In this document: piece after piece, positions 13,897-26,141 of the stretch
Layout: every line of letters begins with the position of its first letter
Numbering within the stretch: position 1 is the stretch's first letter
Assembly (NCBI RefSeq): GCF_000964525.1
Contig: NZ_BAZG01000025.1
Location: 1 to 39,687 of the forward strand
Length of the DNA: 39,687 nucleotides
DNA from: Anaeromyxobacter sp. PSR-1
GTDB lineage: Bacteria; Myxococcota; Myxococcia; Myxococcales; Anaeromyxobacteraceae
Direction of reading: 5' to 3'
Made by a program: the position numbers and the translations under genes
Notes under the pieces: model-generated
Database searches by the model: none
What the model was told of the DNA's origin: nothing
Seen by the model: only the letters and a program-made list of their open reading frames with translations

Positions 13897-16527
13897 CTAC
13901 CGCGCCAGGAACCGCGCCACCGCGGGCCCGTTGCGGGCGCGGGCGGCGCGGCAGGCCCCGGCGTCCTCCAGGGCACGGGCCAGCGCCCGCGGCGCCCCGT
14001 CGAACGCCTCGGCGCGGGGACGAAGGAACGCGGCGACCTCGCCGGCGCGGCCGGGATCGCAGGCGAGCCCGGCGGCCTGCTCCACCAGCCACGACCCCTC
14101 GTCGCTCCGCAGCCGCGGCGCGATCGCCTCCCAGCGCGTGCGCAGGAGCTCCCAGGCGCGCCAGCGCGTCTCCCGCCCGGCCAGCGCCACGCGGAGGATC
14201 GCGGCGGTGTCGCGGAGGTCCTCCGCGCCGGAGGCGACCAGCGCCAGCGCGCGATCGACGAGCGCGGGCCGCTCGAAGCGCCCGAGGATCGCGAGCAGGC
14301 GCGCCCGGTCGGTCCGGTCCCGCGCGCCGCGCGCCGCCGCGAGGATCCGGTCGAACAGCGCCGCGTCCCCGGTGCGCGCCGCCACCTCCAGCGCCGGCCA
14401 GGCCGCCTCGGCCGGCACCGACCGGCGGTCGGCGAGCCACCGCCGCGCGAGCCGCGCCGCCTCGCCCGCGAGCGCCGGGTCCTCGCCCTCGCCCGCCACC
14501 CGCGGCAGGAGCAGCCGCCGCAGCGCCGTCGCCTCGTCCGGCTCGCCGCGCCGGGGCATCCAGCCGATCGCGCGCGCCCGCGGCCCCCAGGTCTCGCGCA
14601 CGAACGCCCGCCAGCGCGCGTGATCGGCGGCGTCGAGCCACTCCGGCTGCGCCAGCCGCGCCAGCTCCAGCGAGGCCTCCACCTGCAGCCCGTCCTCGCT
14701 CCCGGCGAGCGGCGCCACCAGGCCGAGCGCCGCCTCGGGCGGGAGGTCGCCGCGCCGCGCGAGCAGGGAGGCGTCGGTGGCGAGCGCGAGCCGCTCCGCC
14801 GGCGCGAGGTGCGGCCAGAGGCCGGGGAGCGCCGCCGGATCGAGCGCGGTGAGGTGGTACCCGGTCCCGCCCGCGTTGGGCCAGAGCCACTCCGGGCAGA
14901 ACGGCAGCGCCACCTCGCCCTCGGGCCCGTCGCCGCCCACGAGGCCGCATGCCGTCTCCACCCGCGCGCCCGCGCCGGCGCGCACGCAGAGCGGGATCGA
15001 CCAGGTGGCCGCGGGGTCGCGCGCGCCGGAGGCGAGGAAGCGCTCCTGGCGCACCACCGCCGCGGCGCCGCGCCCGTCGCAGCGGACCGCGGCGCGGACG
15101 AGCGGCACGCCCGGGCGCTCCAGGAAGCCGCGCAGCGAGGCGGCCACGGCCGGCGACGAGCGCGACGCCAGCGTGGCGAGGAAGTCCTCGGTCGTGGCGG
15201 TGCGGTGCGCGTGCGCGAGCAGGTGGTCGCGCAGCACCGCGCGCCACGCCTCGCGCCCCAGGAACCGCTCGTACATGGCGGCCACCGCGGCGCCCTTGTC
15301 GTAGGTGATGGCGTTGTCGAACGCGCCCTCGATCTCGTCGCGCGAGCCGACCGGCTCGCGCAGGCGCTTCGCCGCGGCGAGCACGTCCGCCTCGAGCGCC
15401 GAGGCCCGGCCCTCGGCGCGGCGGCGGGCGGTGCGCCGCCAGGCCGGCTCGAGCGCGTCCACGACCACCGAGTCGAGGAAGCTGGTGAGCGACTCGTTCA
15501 GCCAGGTGTCGTCCCACCAGGCCATGGTGACGAGGTCGCCGAACCAGTGATGCACGAGCTCGTGCATCGCGATGGTCGCGTAGCGGAGCCGCCGCTCGCG
15601 CGTCTCCTCCGCCGGCGGGATGAGCGTGAGCGGCTGGCCCAGCGCCACGATCCCGGGGTGCTCCATGGTGCCCCAGAAGCGCGGCACCACCGCCACGTCG
15701 CACTTCTCGTAGGGGTACGGGACGCCGGTCTCCGCCTCGATGAGGTCGAGCATGCGCGCGGTGACCGAGGCCGCGTAGCGGGTCTCGCCGCCGCGCCCGC
15801 GCGGCACCACGAAGCGCACCGGCACGCGGGCCGCGCCCCCGGCGCCGCCGTCCACCAGGTCGAACGGGCCCACCACGAACGCGACCAGGTAGGAAGGCAG
15901 CGGCCGCGTCTCGGCGAACTCCACGCGCGTCCCCCCGCCGTCCGGGGCCTCGCGGGCCGCCGGGGTGTTCGCGAGGGCCCGATCCCCCGGCTTCACCGTC
16001 AGCGAGAGGCGCCAGGGGATCTTGAAGCCCGGCTCGTCGAAGCACGGGAAGGCGCGCCGGGCGTCGGCGGGCTCGAAGAACGTGTACGCGTACCAGCGCC
16101 CCGCCTCCGGCACCGCGTACAGGCCGCGGCTCCGCACCCGGTCCACCGCGCCGGCGAACGCGATCTCCACCGTCGCCTCGCCCGGCGGCTGCGGGGCGTC
16201 GGGCACGAGGCCGAGCAGCCCGCCGTCGGCGAGCACCGCCCGCGCCGGCCGGCCGCCCACCCGCGCCTCCTCGATCTCCAGCCCCTCCGCGTGCAGCCAG
16301 ACCACGCGCGCCGGCGCGTCGAGGACCACCGGGTAGCGGACGCGGCCGCGGTAGCGCTCCGCGGCGGGATCGAGGGTCAGCGACACCTCCCCGCGGACGG
16401 GCCGCACGCCGGCGGGGAGCCGCAGCGCGGGCGGGACCTCGCCGGCGGGGAGCGGCGGCACGGCGGGGGCGGCGGCGGCGAGCGCGGCCACGGCGAGTGC
16501 GAGGGCGGGGATCGGCATCGCACCCAT
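13897..16527 (-). CDS. M1-family zinc aminopeptidase (aminopeptidase N-like), exported
   Basis: The protein of about 876 residues has a signal peptide (residues 1 to about 22). The M1 exopeptidase motif appears as GTMEH (286-290) where GAMEN is usual. The zinc site is HELVHH (H322, E323, H326) with the third ligand E345 in LNES, exactly the HEXXH-X18-E pattern. PCFDEPGFKIPW (161-172) is also typical. The C-terminal half is an Ala/Leu/Arg-rich helical domain. It removes N-terminal residues from peptides, probably in the periplasm. The Asn-to-His change in GxMEN is unusual. Two in-frame ATGs (16527 and 16518) are possible, neither with a good Shine-Dalgarno. It is divergent from the BNR lipoprotein. 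Confidence 0.9.
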   Translation of the reverse strand: MGAMPIPALALAVAALAAAAPAVPPLPAGEVPPALRLPAGVRPVRGEVSLTLDPAAERYRGRVRYPVVLDAPARVVWLHAEGLEIEEARVGGRPARAVLADGGLLGLVPDAPQPPGEATVEIAFAGAVDRVRSRGLYAVPEAGRWYAYTFFEPADARRAFPCFDEPGFKIPWRLSLTVKPGDRALANTPAAREAPDGGGTRVEFAETRPLPSYLVAFVVGPFDLVDGGAGGAARVPVRFVVPRGRGGETRYAASVTARMLDLIEAETGVPYPYEKCDVAVVPRFWGTMEHPGIVALGQPLTLIPPAEETRERRLRYATIAMHELVHHWFGDLVTMAWWDDTWLNESLTSFLDSVVVDALEPAWRRTARRRAEGRASALEADVLAAAKRLREPVGSRDEIEGAFDNAITYDKGAAVAAMYERFLGREAWRAVLRDHLLAHAHRTATTEDFLATLASRSSPAVAASLRGFLERPGVPLVRAAVRCDGRGAAAVVRQERFLASGARDPAATWSIPLCVRAGAGARVETACGLVGGDGPEGEVALPFCPEWLWPNAGGTGYHLTALDPAALPGLWPHLAPAERLALATDASLLARRGDLPPEAALGLVAPLAGSEDGLQVEASLELARLAQPEWLDAADHARWRAFVRETWGPRARAIGWMPRRGEPDEATALRRLLLPRVAGEGEDPALAGEAARLARRWLADRRSVPAEAAWPALEVAARTGDAALFDRILAAARGARDRTDRARLLAILGRFERPALVDRALALVASGAEDLRDTAAILRVALAGRETRWRAWELLRTRWEAIAPRLRSDEGSWLVEQAAGLACDPGRAGEVAAFLRPRAEAFDGAPRALARALEDAGACRAARARNGPAVARFLAR

Positions 16528-16644
16528 TAGCACCCGGCGCTCGGGTCGGGCCAAGTGCCCGACAGCGGCCTACCCCTGTCCCGGGCCTGCCGCTCGACCG
16601 CGCGCACCCCCCGTGTACACTGCGCGCCTCCTCGGAGGACCCGC

Positions 16645-19737
<3,093 letters not shown>

Positions 19738-19763
19738 GCCGCAGCGCGCGGCGGGGACGCGGC

Positions 19764-19791
19764 GGAGGGACCGGCGCCGTGCCGGCCCTCC
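19764..19791. terminator. GC-rich hairpin after the BNR lipoprotein
   Basis: GGAGGG-A-CCGGC pairs with GCCGG-CCCTCC across a five-base loop, giving 11 base pairs with one bulged A. It lies 26 bp after the lipoprotein stop in the gap between two convergent genes. No T-run follows. It is a likely transcription terminator. Confidence 0.55.
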
Positions 19792-19812
19792 CCGCGCCCC
19801 CTCCCTCGCGCG

Positions 19813-19842
19813 AGCGCTAGCGCTAGCGCTAGCGCTAGCGCT
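19813..19842. repeat. five tandem copies of the palindromic hexamer AGCGCT
   Basis: AGCGCT, its own reverse complement, is repeated five times without interruption. The TAG stop of the minus-strand M6 protease gene lies inside the array (19835-19837), and the last codons of that gene are part of it. Every hexamer unit offers the same in-frame TAG, so unit gain or loss would leave the stop in place. Confidence 0.85.
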
Positions 19843-22129
19843 TCGGCGCGACGACGACCTGCATGAAGTCCCCCTGCGCCGAGGTCCCGACCACGCGGAT
19901 GGTGGTCCCGGTGTTCGGCACGATCACGCTCGACCAGCCGTAGTGGTTGAGCGACGGATCGGGCGGCACCCAGTAGCTCTGCGTGTCGTCGAAGAGCGGG
20001 TTGCCGGCGAGCCCGCCGAAGCAGCCCTCCTGGCTGTTCGCGTGCAGGCACACCACGTCGGTCGGCTCGAGCCCGAACGTCGAGTCGTACGCCTGGAAGC
20101 GCGGGCGCCACGCCTTCCCGTTGTCGGGGCGCAGGACGAGCCCGGGGTGCGCGTCCACCGGCAGGAACAGACCGCCGCAGCGGCCGCTCGCGCACGCGTC
20201 GCCGACGTTGTTGTTCGGGAAGGAGGTGTCGTAGTACCAGACGAGCAGGCCGTCCTGATACGGGAAGTGGTCCACCCAGTTCTGCAGCGCCGGGTCGTTC
20301 AGGTAGCCGAACGTGTACGGGCCGGTGGCGAGCGACCGGTCGTACCCGCGGTACTGCCGGTACTCGGCGAAGTAGGCGTTGAAGTACGGGGTCGCGAGCG
20401 TGCCGTCGGTGCGCACGAAGCCGTGGTAGGTCCAGCCCGCGTCCGTCTCGCCGCCGTCCACCGCCTGGCCGCTGACGGCGATCTCGTCCACGAAGAGGCC
20501 GGGCCGGACCTCCGCCACGTCGGTCCAGTAGCGGAACCCGAGCGTCACCGTCTGGCCCGCCCACGCCGACAGGTCGGCGGTGAGGTCCACCCAGGCGCCG
20601 CCGGACGAGCCGGTGATGCCGTCGCCGAAGTTCTGGCCGTTCGGGTTCGTCGAGGTCGAGAGGTTGGTGGCGACCGGCGCGCCGTTCACCGTCAGGTACG
20701 CGTAGTCCCAGTCCAGCTCGATGTCGAACCGCACCTTGGCGGAGAGCGCCGCCGTGCCCGCCGGCAGCGTCACCTGGCGCGTCATCGAGTGGTCGAGGCC
20801 GTTCCCGGCGCCCGAGTAGTAGAAGTACGTGCCGGCGTACGGCGCGCCGACGTTGCTCTCCACCACCTTGTCCGGCAGCAGCACCACCAGCGTCTGCGCC
20901 TGCTTGGTGCTCGCCTCCGCCGGGCCGAGCTTCAGCGAGGCGTACTGGCCGGCGCGCACCACCTGGTAGTTCGACCAGCCGAGGAAGATCTTCTCGTACG
21001 CGCTCATGTGGATGGGCTTCGTGCCCAGGCCGTCCTCCGGCCGCCCCGAGGCACCGTAGGAGCCGACCGAGTAGAGCGTCCAGAAGCCGGTGGAGTTCTC
21101 GGCGCCGCCGGTGTTGCCGGAGGTGTCGTAGAGGTCGGGCAGGCCGAGGTCGTGGCCGAACTCGTGCGCGAACACGCCCACGCCGCCGTTCTCCGGCTCG
21201 ATGGTGTAGTCGCCGATCCAGTAGCTGCTGTTGCCGATGCGGATGCCGCCGGCGCGGTTGAACGACGGGCCGGTGACGCCGATGTTGTTGTAGAAGGCGT
21301 ACCAGCGGTGGCTCCAGATCGCGTCGGTGCCCTGCGCGCCGCCGCCGGTCTCCTCGCCCTCGCCCGCGTGGATCGCCTGGAAGTGGTCGATGTAGCCGTC
21401 CGGCTCGTTGAAGTTGCCGTCGCCGTCGTGGTCGTACCGGTCCCACACGTCGTACTGCGCCAGGTACGCGTCGATCTCGGCCGGCGTCCGGCCCGCCGCG
21501 ATCTGCCCGGCGTACCAGGCGTTCACCGCGTCGCGCACGAACAGCCAGGTGCGGGCGCACACGATGCCGCCGCAGTAGTTCGCGCCGTAGCTGGCCTCGT
21601 TGAACGGCACCTTCACCCAGTCGGTGACCTCGCCGTCCACCGTGTAGCGGTTCGCCGAGAGCTCCTTGTAGAAGTTCCGCATGGAGACGTCGCCGGGCGC
21701 GTCGGAGAACAGCAGCGCCTCGTAGTACGCGCGGCTGAAGTCCCGCGCCCAGATGGTGGAGTTGTCCACCGCGCGGTCCGGCTCCGGGATCTGGTTGCGC
21801 AGCGGGCCGGCGGTGCCGCCGTAGCTCGGGTTCACCTGCTCGCCGAACTCGCCCACGACCGTCCAGATCCGGTCCTCGCCCTGCCGCTCGAGCTCGACGT
21901 ACTGGCCGCGCGCGACCTGGTGCGTCTTGCCCTTCGCCTTTCCGTTCAGCTTCGCCTGGATCGCGATCGCCTTGCGCGCCGCCTGCGCGTCGCCGAGCGG
22001 GTGCGACGGGTTGTCGGTCGTCGGAGCGACGTCCGGGAGCTGCGGCTCGTCGGCCGCGGCGGACGCGGCGGACGGCGCGAGCGCCAGCGCCGCGAGCAAG
22101 GCCAGCGTGGTGGTGCGTGTGGTGCGCAT
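19835..22129 (-). CDS. M6-family (immune inhibitor A-like) secreted metalloprotease
   Basis: The 764-residue protein has a signal peptide (about residues 1-25). A propeptide-like region with the AVDNSTIWARDFSRAYYEALLF segment precedes the catalytic domain. A possible calcium loop DHDGDGNFNEPDG (233-245) comes before the zinc site HEFGHDLGLPDLYD (322-335). MAM/jelly-roll-like and C-terminal beta domains follow. These are the features of M6 peptidases, secreted zinc endopeptidases related to InhA and Vibrio PrtV. ATG at 22129 is preceded by GGGGGAAATCG. It is transcribed convergently with the BNR lipoprotein. Possible roles are predatory or scavenging proteolysis (inference). Confidence 0.92.
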   Translation of the reverse strand: MRTTRTTTLALLAALALAPSAASAAADEPQLPDVAPTTDNPSHPLGDAQAARKAIAIQAKLNGKAKGKTHQVARGQYVELERQGEDRIWTVVGEFGEQVNPSYGGTAGPLRNQIPEPDRAVDNSTIWARDFSRAYYEALLFSDAPGDVSMRNFYKELSANRYTVDGEVTDWVKVPFNEASYGANYCGGIVCARTWLFVRDAVNAWYAGQIAAGRTPAEIDAYLAQYDVWDRYDHDGDGNFNEPDGYIDHFQAIHAGEGEETGGGAQGTDAIWSHRWYAFYNNIGVTGPSFNRAGGIRIGNSSYWIGDYTIEPENGGVGVFAHEFGHDLGLPDLYDTSGNTGGAENSTGFWTLYSVGSYGASGRPEDGLGTKPIHMSAYEKIFLGWSNYQVVRAGQYASLKLGPAEASTKQAQTLVVLLPDKVVESNVGAPYAGTYFYYSGAGNGLDHSMTRQVTLPAGTAALSAKVRFDIELDWDYAYLTVNGAPVATNLSTSTNPNGQNFGDGITGSSGGAWVDLTADLSAWAGQTVTLGFRYWTDVAEVRPGLFVDEIAVSGQAVDGGETDAGWTYHGFVRTDGTLATPYFNAYFAEYRQYRGYDRSLATGPYTFGYLNDPALQNWVDHFPYQDGLLVWYYDTSFPNNNVGDACASGRCGGLFLPVDAHPGLVLRPDNGKAWRPRFQAYDSTFGLEPTDVVCLHANSQEGCFGGLAGNPLFDDTQSYWVPPDPSLNHYGWSSVIVPNTGTTIRVVGTSAQGDFMQVVVAPKR

Positions 22130-22327
22130 CGATTTCCCCCGAGTGAGCGTGCGTGTGGGTGAGGCGAGCTGTCAGTGTTCCCTACTTCGCGCCAGCATCG
22201 CCGCGCCCCAAGGGCGGAACCCGAACGTCATCTGACGAGCAGAAAACCGTCGGGGAATCGCGCCCCGCGCCCGTTCCTTCGGCGCGTCGAGCGTGGCGTC
22301 GTTCCCGCCCCGGCGAGGGACCGCGGC

Positions 22328-23161
22328 CTAGAACGGCCGCGGGACCCCGTGCTCGAGGCGCTCCAGCTCGAAGCGCGCGTACGGCCGGTCGCGGCCGTCG
22401 ACCTCCCAGCTCGCCTCCATCCGGAACGGGACGCGCACGCCGCCCACCTCGCGCCAGTCGGCGCAGCGCCCGGTCCACGGCGTGAGCACGCCCCGGCCCT
22501 TCACGTCACGGTAGCGCAGCGCGGTGATCCGCTCCGGCAGGCCGTCGCCCCCGAAGTGGAAGGTCACCTCCACCTCCCGCCCGCCCACGCGCAGCCGCGC
22601 CCGCGCGCTCGAGGCGTCGCGCGGCAGCCACGCCACGTGCCGCGCGTCGAGCAGCGCCGTCGGGAGCCACACCAGCTCGCCGAGCAGGCGTTGCAGCGCG
22701 GCCGCGTCGAGCTCCGGGCCGGAGACGTCGGCCACCACCAGCGCGGAGGCGAGCGCGATCCGCATGCCGCCCTCGCCGCCGGCCGAGCGATCCCGCGCCG
22801 CGACCTCGACCCCGGGCGCGAGCCGCACGCGTCCCCACCACACGAAGCCCGGCGGCTCGGCGGCGAGGTACTGCACGCCGCGGATCGGCCGCCACGCGCC
22901 CTCGAGCGCCGGCCGGAAGGCGCCGCCGTGGCGGAGCCGGGCCGCGGTGAGCGGCGCCGCCCCGAGCGCCCCGGCCAGCCCGAGGTAGCGCCGCACCGGC
23001 TCGGGCAGGGTCCCGGGGTCGAGGCGGGAGGGCGGCGCGTCCTCCCGGAGCGCCCAGAGCGACCGCGCCTCCGCCGCGACCTCGCGCGCGAACCGGGCGC
23101 GCCGGACGCCGACCAGCGCGGCGGCGGCCGCGAGCGCGAGCGCGCTGATCCACCCGATCAT
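22328..23161 (-). CDS. DUF6544/DUF6920-like membrane-anchored protein
   Basis: The 277-residue protein has a single N-terminal membrane helix (MIGWISALALAAAAALVGV). The LPEPVRRYLGLAGAL segment and the later VWWGRVRLAPGVEV, WLPTALLDARHVAW and YRDVKGRGVLTPWTGRCADWREVGGVRVPFRMEASW strands are typical of the DUF6544 (also DUF6920) family of unknown function. GGGGGAGG lies 3 nt before ATG 23161; an upstream extension to 23245 has no site. The product is probably exposed on the outer face of the inner membrane. Nothing in the neighbourhood indicates a specific role. Confidence 0.75.
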   Translation of the reverse strand: MIGWISALALAAAAALVGVRRARFAREVAAEARSLWALREDAPPSRLDPGTLPEPVRRYLGLAGALGAAPLTAARLRHGGAFRPALEGAWRPIRGVQYLAAEPPGFVWWGRVRLAPGVEVAARDRSAGGEGGMRIALASALVVADVSGPELDAAALQRLLGELVWLPTALLDARHVAWLPRDASSARARLRVGGREVEVTFHFGGDGLPERITALRYRDVKGRGVLTPWTGRCADWREVGGVRVPFRMEASWEVDGRDRPYARFELERLEHGVPRPF

Positions 23162-23372
23162 CGGCCTCCCCCGTTCCGGCGGCCGGCGCCGCCACCGGCG
23201 CGCCGCCGCCCGGTCCAACCTCGCAGGATCCGGGGCGCCCGCCAACGGCCGCGACGCCGCACGGGCTGCGGCGGACGGCGGAGCCCGCCGTGGCCGCCCG
23301 CGACGCCCTCCCTCCGGTCTATGACGACCGGCAGACGCGCCGCGTCAGGCCGCCGTGTCACCGTGTCACACC

Positions 23373-24128
23373 ATGACCGCCTCCGACGGACCGCTGCTCA
23401 CGCTGCTGCTGCCCGGCCTGGACGGCACCGGGCGGCTCCTCGAACGGTTCGTGGGCGCCGCGAACGGCAGGCTCGAGCTGCGCACGCTGTCGTATCCGCC
23501 GGACCGGGCGCTGTCCTACGCCGAGCTCGCCGAGCTGGTCCGGGCCGAGCTGCCGCGCGGGCGGCGGTTCGCGCTCCTGGGCGAGTCCTTCGGCGGGCCG
23601 CTCGCGCTGCGCGTCGCGGCCGGGCGGCCGCCGGGGCTGGTCGGGGTGGTGCTGGCGGCGAGCTTCCACCGTCGGCCGGCGGCGCGGCTGGTGTCGGCGC
23701 TCCGGCCGCTCTCGCCCGCGTTCTTCCGGCTGCCGCTGCCGGCGCACGCGGTGCGGGTGCTGCTCGCCGGGCACGACGCGCCGGACGCGCTGGTGGCCGA
23801 CGTGCAGGCCGCGGTCGCGTCGGTCCAGCCGCGGGTGATGGCGCGCCGCGCCCACGAGGCGCTGCACGTGGACGCGACCGGATGGCTCCGCGACTGCCCG
23901 GCGCCGGTGCTGTTCCTGGGCGGGCGGCAGGACCGGCTGCTCCGCACCGGCCTCGCCATCGAGATCCGGCTGGTGCGCCCCGACGCCGAGATCCGCATGC
24001 TCGACGCGCCGCACCTCGTGCTCCAGCGGCGGCCCGACGAGGCGATGCGGGCGGTGGAGGCGTTCCTGGCGCGCTCGCCGGCGGCCACCGCGCCGGTGCG
24101 CGCGGCGTCCGCCGGCGAGCCGGCGTGA
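23373..24128 (+). CDS. alpha/beta hydrolase
   Basis: The 251-residue cytoplasmic protein shows the fold's landmarks: LLLPGLDGTGRLL with the oxyanion region (residues 11-23), the nucleophile elbow GESFGG (S72), the acid in GGRQDRLL (D187) and the catalytic histidine in DAPHLVLQ (H214). This is a complete Ser-Asp-His triad. The GLDGTG start resembles small esterases and BioH-like hydrolases. No Shine-Dalgarno is evident before ATG 23373; a GTG lies six codons upstream. The substrate is unknown. It is divergent from the DUF6544-like gene and convergent with the porin at 24166. Confidence 0.85.
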   Translation: MTASDGPLLTLLLPGLDGTGRLLERFVGAANGRLELRTLSYPPDRALSYAELAELVRAELPRGRRFALLGESFGGPLALRVAAGRPPGLVGVVLAASFHRRPAARLVSALRPLSPAFFRLPLPAHAVRVLLAGHDAPDALVADVQAAVASVQPRVMARRAHEALHVDATGWLRDCPAPVLFLGGRQDRLLRTGLAIEIRLVRPDAEIRMLDAPHLVLQRRPDEAMRAVEAFLARSPAATAPVRAASAGEPA

Positions 24129-24165
24129 GCGGCCGTCCACGCATCGTGAACGGCCGCCCGATCGC

Positions 24166-25299
24166 CTAGAAGATCACCTGCGCGAACAGCGTGGTGCGGT
24201 CGCCGTTGCGGCCCGCCGCGCCGGTCTGCCCCTGGTCGAGCTCGTGGTTGAGGATGAGCCGGGCGTTCACCGGGACGACGTCCACGTAGGCGCCCAGGGT
24301 GTAGCGCTCGAGGCGCCCGCCGGGCGCGGAGCGGTCCGCGTCGAAGCGCTCGGCGCGGAAGATGGGCCCGAGGTTCCACGGGGTCTTGCCGTACGCGCCC
24401 GCGTACCAGCCGCGCGCGGTGCGGCTCGTGCGCGTCGCCGTGGTCACCGCCGCGGCGGTGGCGTAGCGCGACTGGTCGCGCTCCGACTGGATGAGCTCGG
24501 CGGCCGCGAAGAACCAGGGCGTGTCGAGCGTCGCGTCGGCCCCGTAGGTGTGGAAGTAGAAGTACGTGTCGTCGACCGGCGTGCCCACGCCGTCGAAGGC
24601 GCCGTTCGCGCCGGTGGCCTGCACCTGCTGGCCGGTGCCGTAGGAGCCGCCCGCCTTCAGCGTGATGGACGGGAGCTTCAGGGTCAGGCCGGCGCGGCCC
24701 CAGAAGTTCTTCGTCTCGAGGTCGTCCTTCTTGTTCGGCCCCGCGCCGTTCACGAACGAGCCCAGCACCTCGGCCGACACCGGACCGAACTTCGGCGTCT
24801 GGACGAGGAGGCCCGCGCCGAGGTCGCGCGAGTCCACGCCGCGGGCGAGCGAGGCGACCACGTACGAGCTGTTCACCCACAGCAGCTTGGTGTCCGACTC
24901 GTACTGCTCGTAGCCGAACGGCGTCTTCCACTGCCCCATGCGCACCTCCACGCCGGGCAGGGCGAACACGGAGGCGTACGCGTCCTTCAGCTTGGAGTCG
25001 GCGCCGTCGAACAGCAGGCTGTAGCCGACGAGATCGTGGACCTTGCCGCGGGCGCCGATGCGCGCGCGGCGGATCTCGAAGGAGGAGGTGTCGTCGGCGC
25101 CGTTCAGCCCCTCGGTGCGGGAGTACTGGGCGTTGACGAAGCCCCAGAACGTCGGCTTCGGGGCGTTGGCGAGCGCGCCCGCGAGCGTGGGCGCGGCCTT
25201 CACCGGCGCGGGCGCCGGCTGCGCGGCGGCCGCGGCTGGATCGGCGGCGGGGGTGGTCTGTGCGAGCGAGAGTGCGAGCAGGAATGGGGTCAGCGTCAT
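24166..25299 (-). CDS. phosphate-selective-porin (OprO/OprP)-like outer-membrane porin
   Basis: The 377-residue protein has a short signal peptide (MTLTPFLLALSLAQ) and an Ala/Pro-rich linker. An OprO/P-type barrel follows: FWGFVNAQYSRTEG, FEIRRARIGARGKVHDLVGYSLLFDGAD, VEVRMGQWKTPFGYEQYESDTKLLWVN and a terminal strand ending in TTLFAQVIF with C-terminal Phe, the usual outer-membrane-barrel signature. It lies 23 bp after the stop of the split-Soret cytochrome gene, so the two are an operon. As in module A, a porin is paired with a periplasmic cytochrome. Phosphate transport should not be assumed, since the family is broad. Confidence 0.87.
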   Translation of the reverse strand: MTLTPFLLALSLAQTTPAADPAAAAAQPAPAPVKAAPTLAGALANAPKPTFWGFVNAQYSRTEGLNGADDTSSFEIRRARIGARGKVHDLVGYSLLFDGADSKLKDAYASVFALPGVEVRMGQWKTPFGYEQYESDTKLLWVNSSYVVASLARGVDSRDLGAGLLVQTPKFGPVSAEVLGSFVNGAGPNKKDDLETKNFWGRAGLTLKLPSITLKAGGSYGTGQQVQATGANGAFDGVGTPVDDTYFYFHTYGADATLDTPWFFAAAELIQSERDQSRYATAAAVTTATRTSRTARGWYAGAYGKTPWNLGPIFRAERFDADRSAPGGRLERYTLGAYVDVVPVNARLILNHELDQGQTGAAGRNGDRTTLFAQVIF

Positions 25300-25322
25300 G
25301 ATGTCGTTTCTCGGGCGTCGGA

Positions 25323-26102
25323 TCAGATGGCCGGGTGCTTGGTGCCCAGGTTGAAGTGGCACCCTCCGCACGCCATCTTGGCACGGGTGTTCTCGAGGAC
25401 GCCGCCCTTCTCGTGACACGAGGCGCACTCGGCGGTGGCCTTGTCCTCCAGCACCGGGAACGCCTTCCCGGCGTGCTGCGCGTTGAGGATGATGGCCGCG
25501 TGGCGCGCCACCGAGGCGGTGAGCACGCCGCAGCGCTCCTTGCGCTCGGGCGAGTAGGCCTTCTTGCCGGACGCCTTGCACCAGGCCGACACCGACGCGT
25601 GGCAGAGCACCGAGCCCGCCACCGACTTCACGTTGGGGAACTTGGCCGACGCCGGCACCCAGTCCGGCAGCGACGCCTGCTCGTACTGGCGGAAGAGCGC
25701 GTCCACCAGCGGCTCCGGCTTCGGCGAGAGGAGCTGGAACGCCGCCGCCGCGCCGTTCAGCGCGCCGCAGAGCGTGGCCCAGCCGGCGACGCCGCCCGCG
25801 CCGTAGGTGAACAGCTTCGTCGGGAACGACGCGTACGGCGCGCCCAGCTTGTCGGCCACCTGGCCGGCGAGCGCGTCGAAGGCGCCGTACATGCAGTGGC
25901 CCTCGAGGTAGCCCTTGAACGCGCGCTCCGCGGTGGCGTCCGGGTCGAGCGGCGCGTACGGCCACGGGATGGCCTGCATCCCCTTGCCCGCGGCCGGCGG
26001 GGCCGCGCCCGCCTGCCTCGCCACCACCAGCGCCGCGCCCGCGCCCGCGGCGCCGCCCACCAGCTTGATCCAGCCCCTGCGCCCGATGCTCTCGTCTCGC
26101 AT
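25323..26102 (-). CDS. Tat-exported split-Soret-type dihaem cytochrome c (C_GCAxxG_C_C family)
   Basis: The 259-residue protein starts with a Tat signal (GRRGWIKLVGG, residues 7-17). The central helical domain has the C_GCAxxG_C_C pattern: C70 in EGHCMYGAF, the Gly-rich GAGGVAGWATLCGALNGA stretch with C112, then C167, C175 and C191. Two CxxCH motifs (CASCH at 226 and CGGCH at 245) lie near the C-terminus. The layout matches split-Soret cytochromes c known from Desulfovibrio, whose physiological role is unclear. GGAGCGGGAC precedes ATG 26102. The product should be periplasmic and redox-active. It is controlled from a promoter and palindrome at 26117-26170 and followed by the porin gene. Confidence 0.85.
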   Translation of the reverse strand: MRDESIGRRGWIKLVGGAAGAGAALVVARQAGAAPPAAGKGMQAIPWPYAPLDPDATAERAFKGYLEGHCMYGAFDALAGQVADKLGAPYASFPTKLFTYGAGGVAGWATLCGALNGAAAAFQLLSPKPEPLVDALFRQYEQASLPDWVPASAKFPNVKSVAGSVLCHASVSAWCKASGKKAYSPERKERCGVLTASVARHAAIILNAQHAGKAFPVLEDKATAECASCHEKGGVLENTRAKMACGGCHFNLGTKHPAI

Positions 26103-26116
26103 GTCCCGCTCCGATG

Positions 26117-26130
26117 GTTGGGCCCCCAAC
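26117..26130. promoter_or_regulatory. 14-bp perfect palindrome, probable operator
   Basis: GTTGGG-CC-CCCAAC is a perfect inverted repeat just downstream of the predicted -10 element (26142-26147) and 15 bp before the cytochrome start codon. This is a typical repressor/operator position, or the target of one of the two LuxR-type regulators encoded next door. A leader-RNA hairpin role is also possible. Confidence 0.5.
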
Positions 26131-26141
26131 TACGGGGGCGC

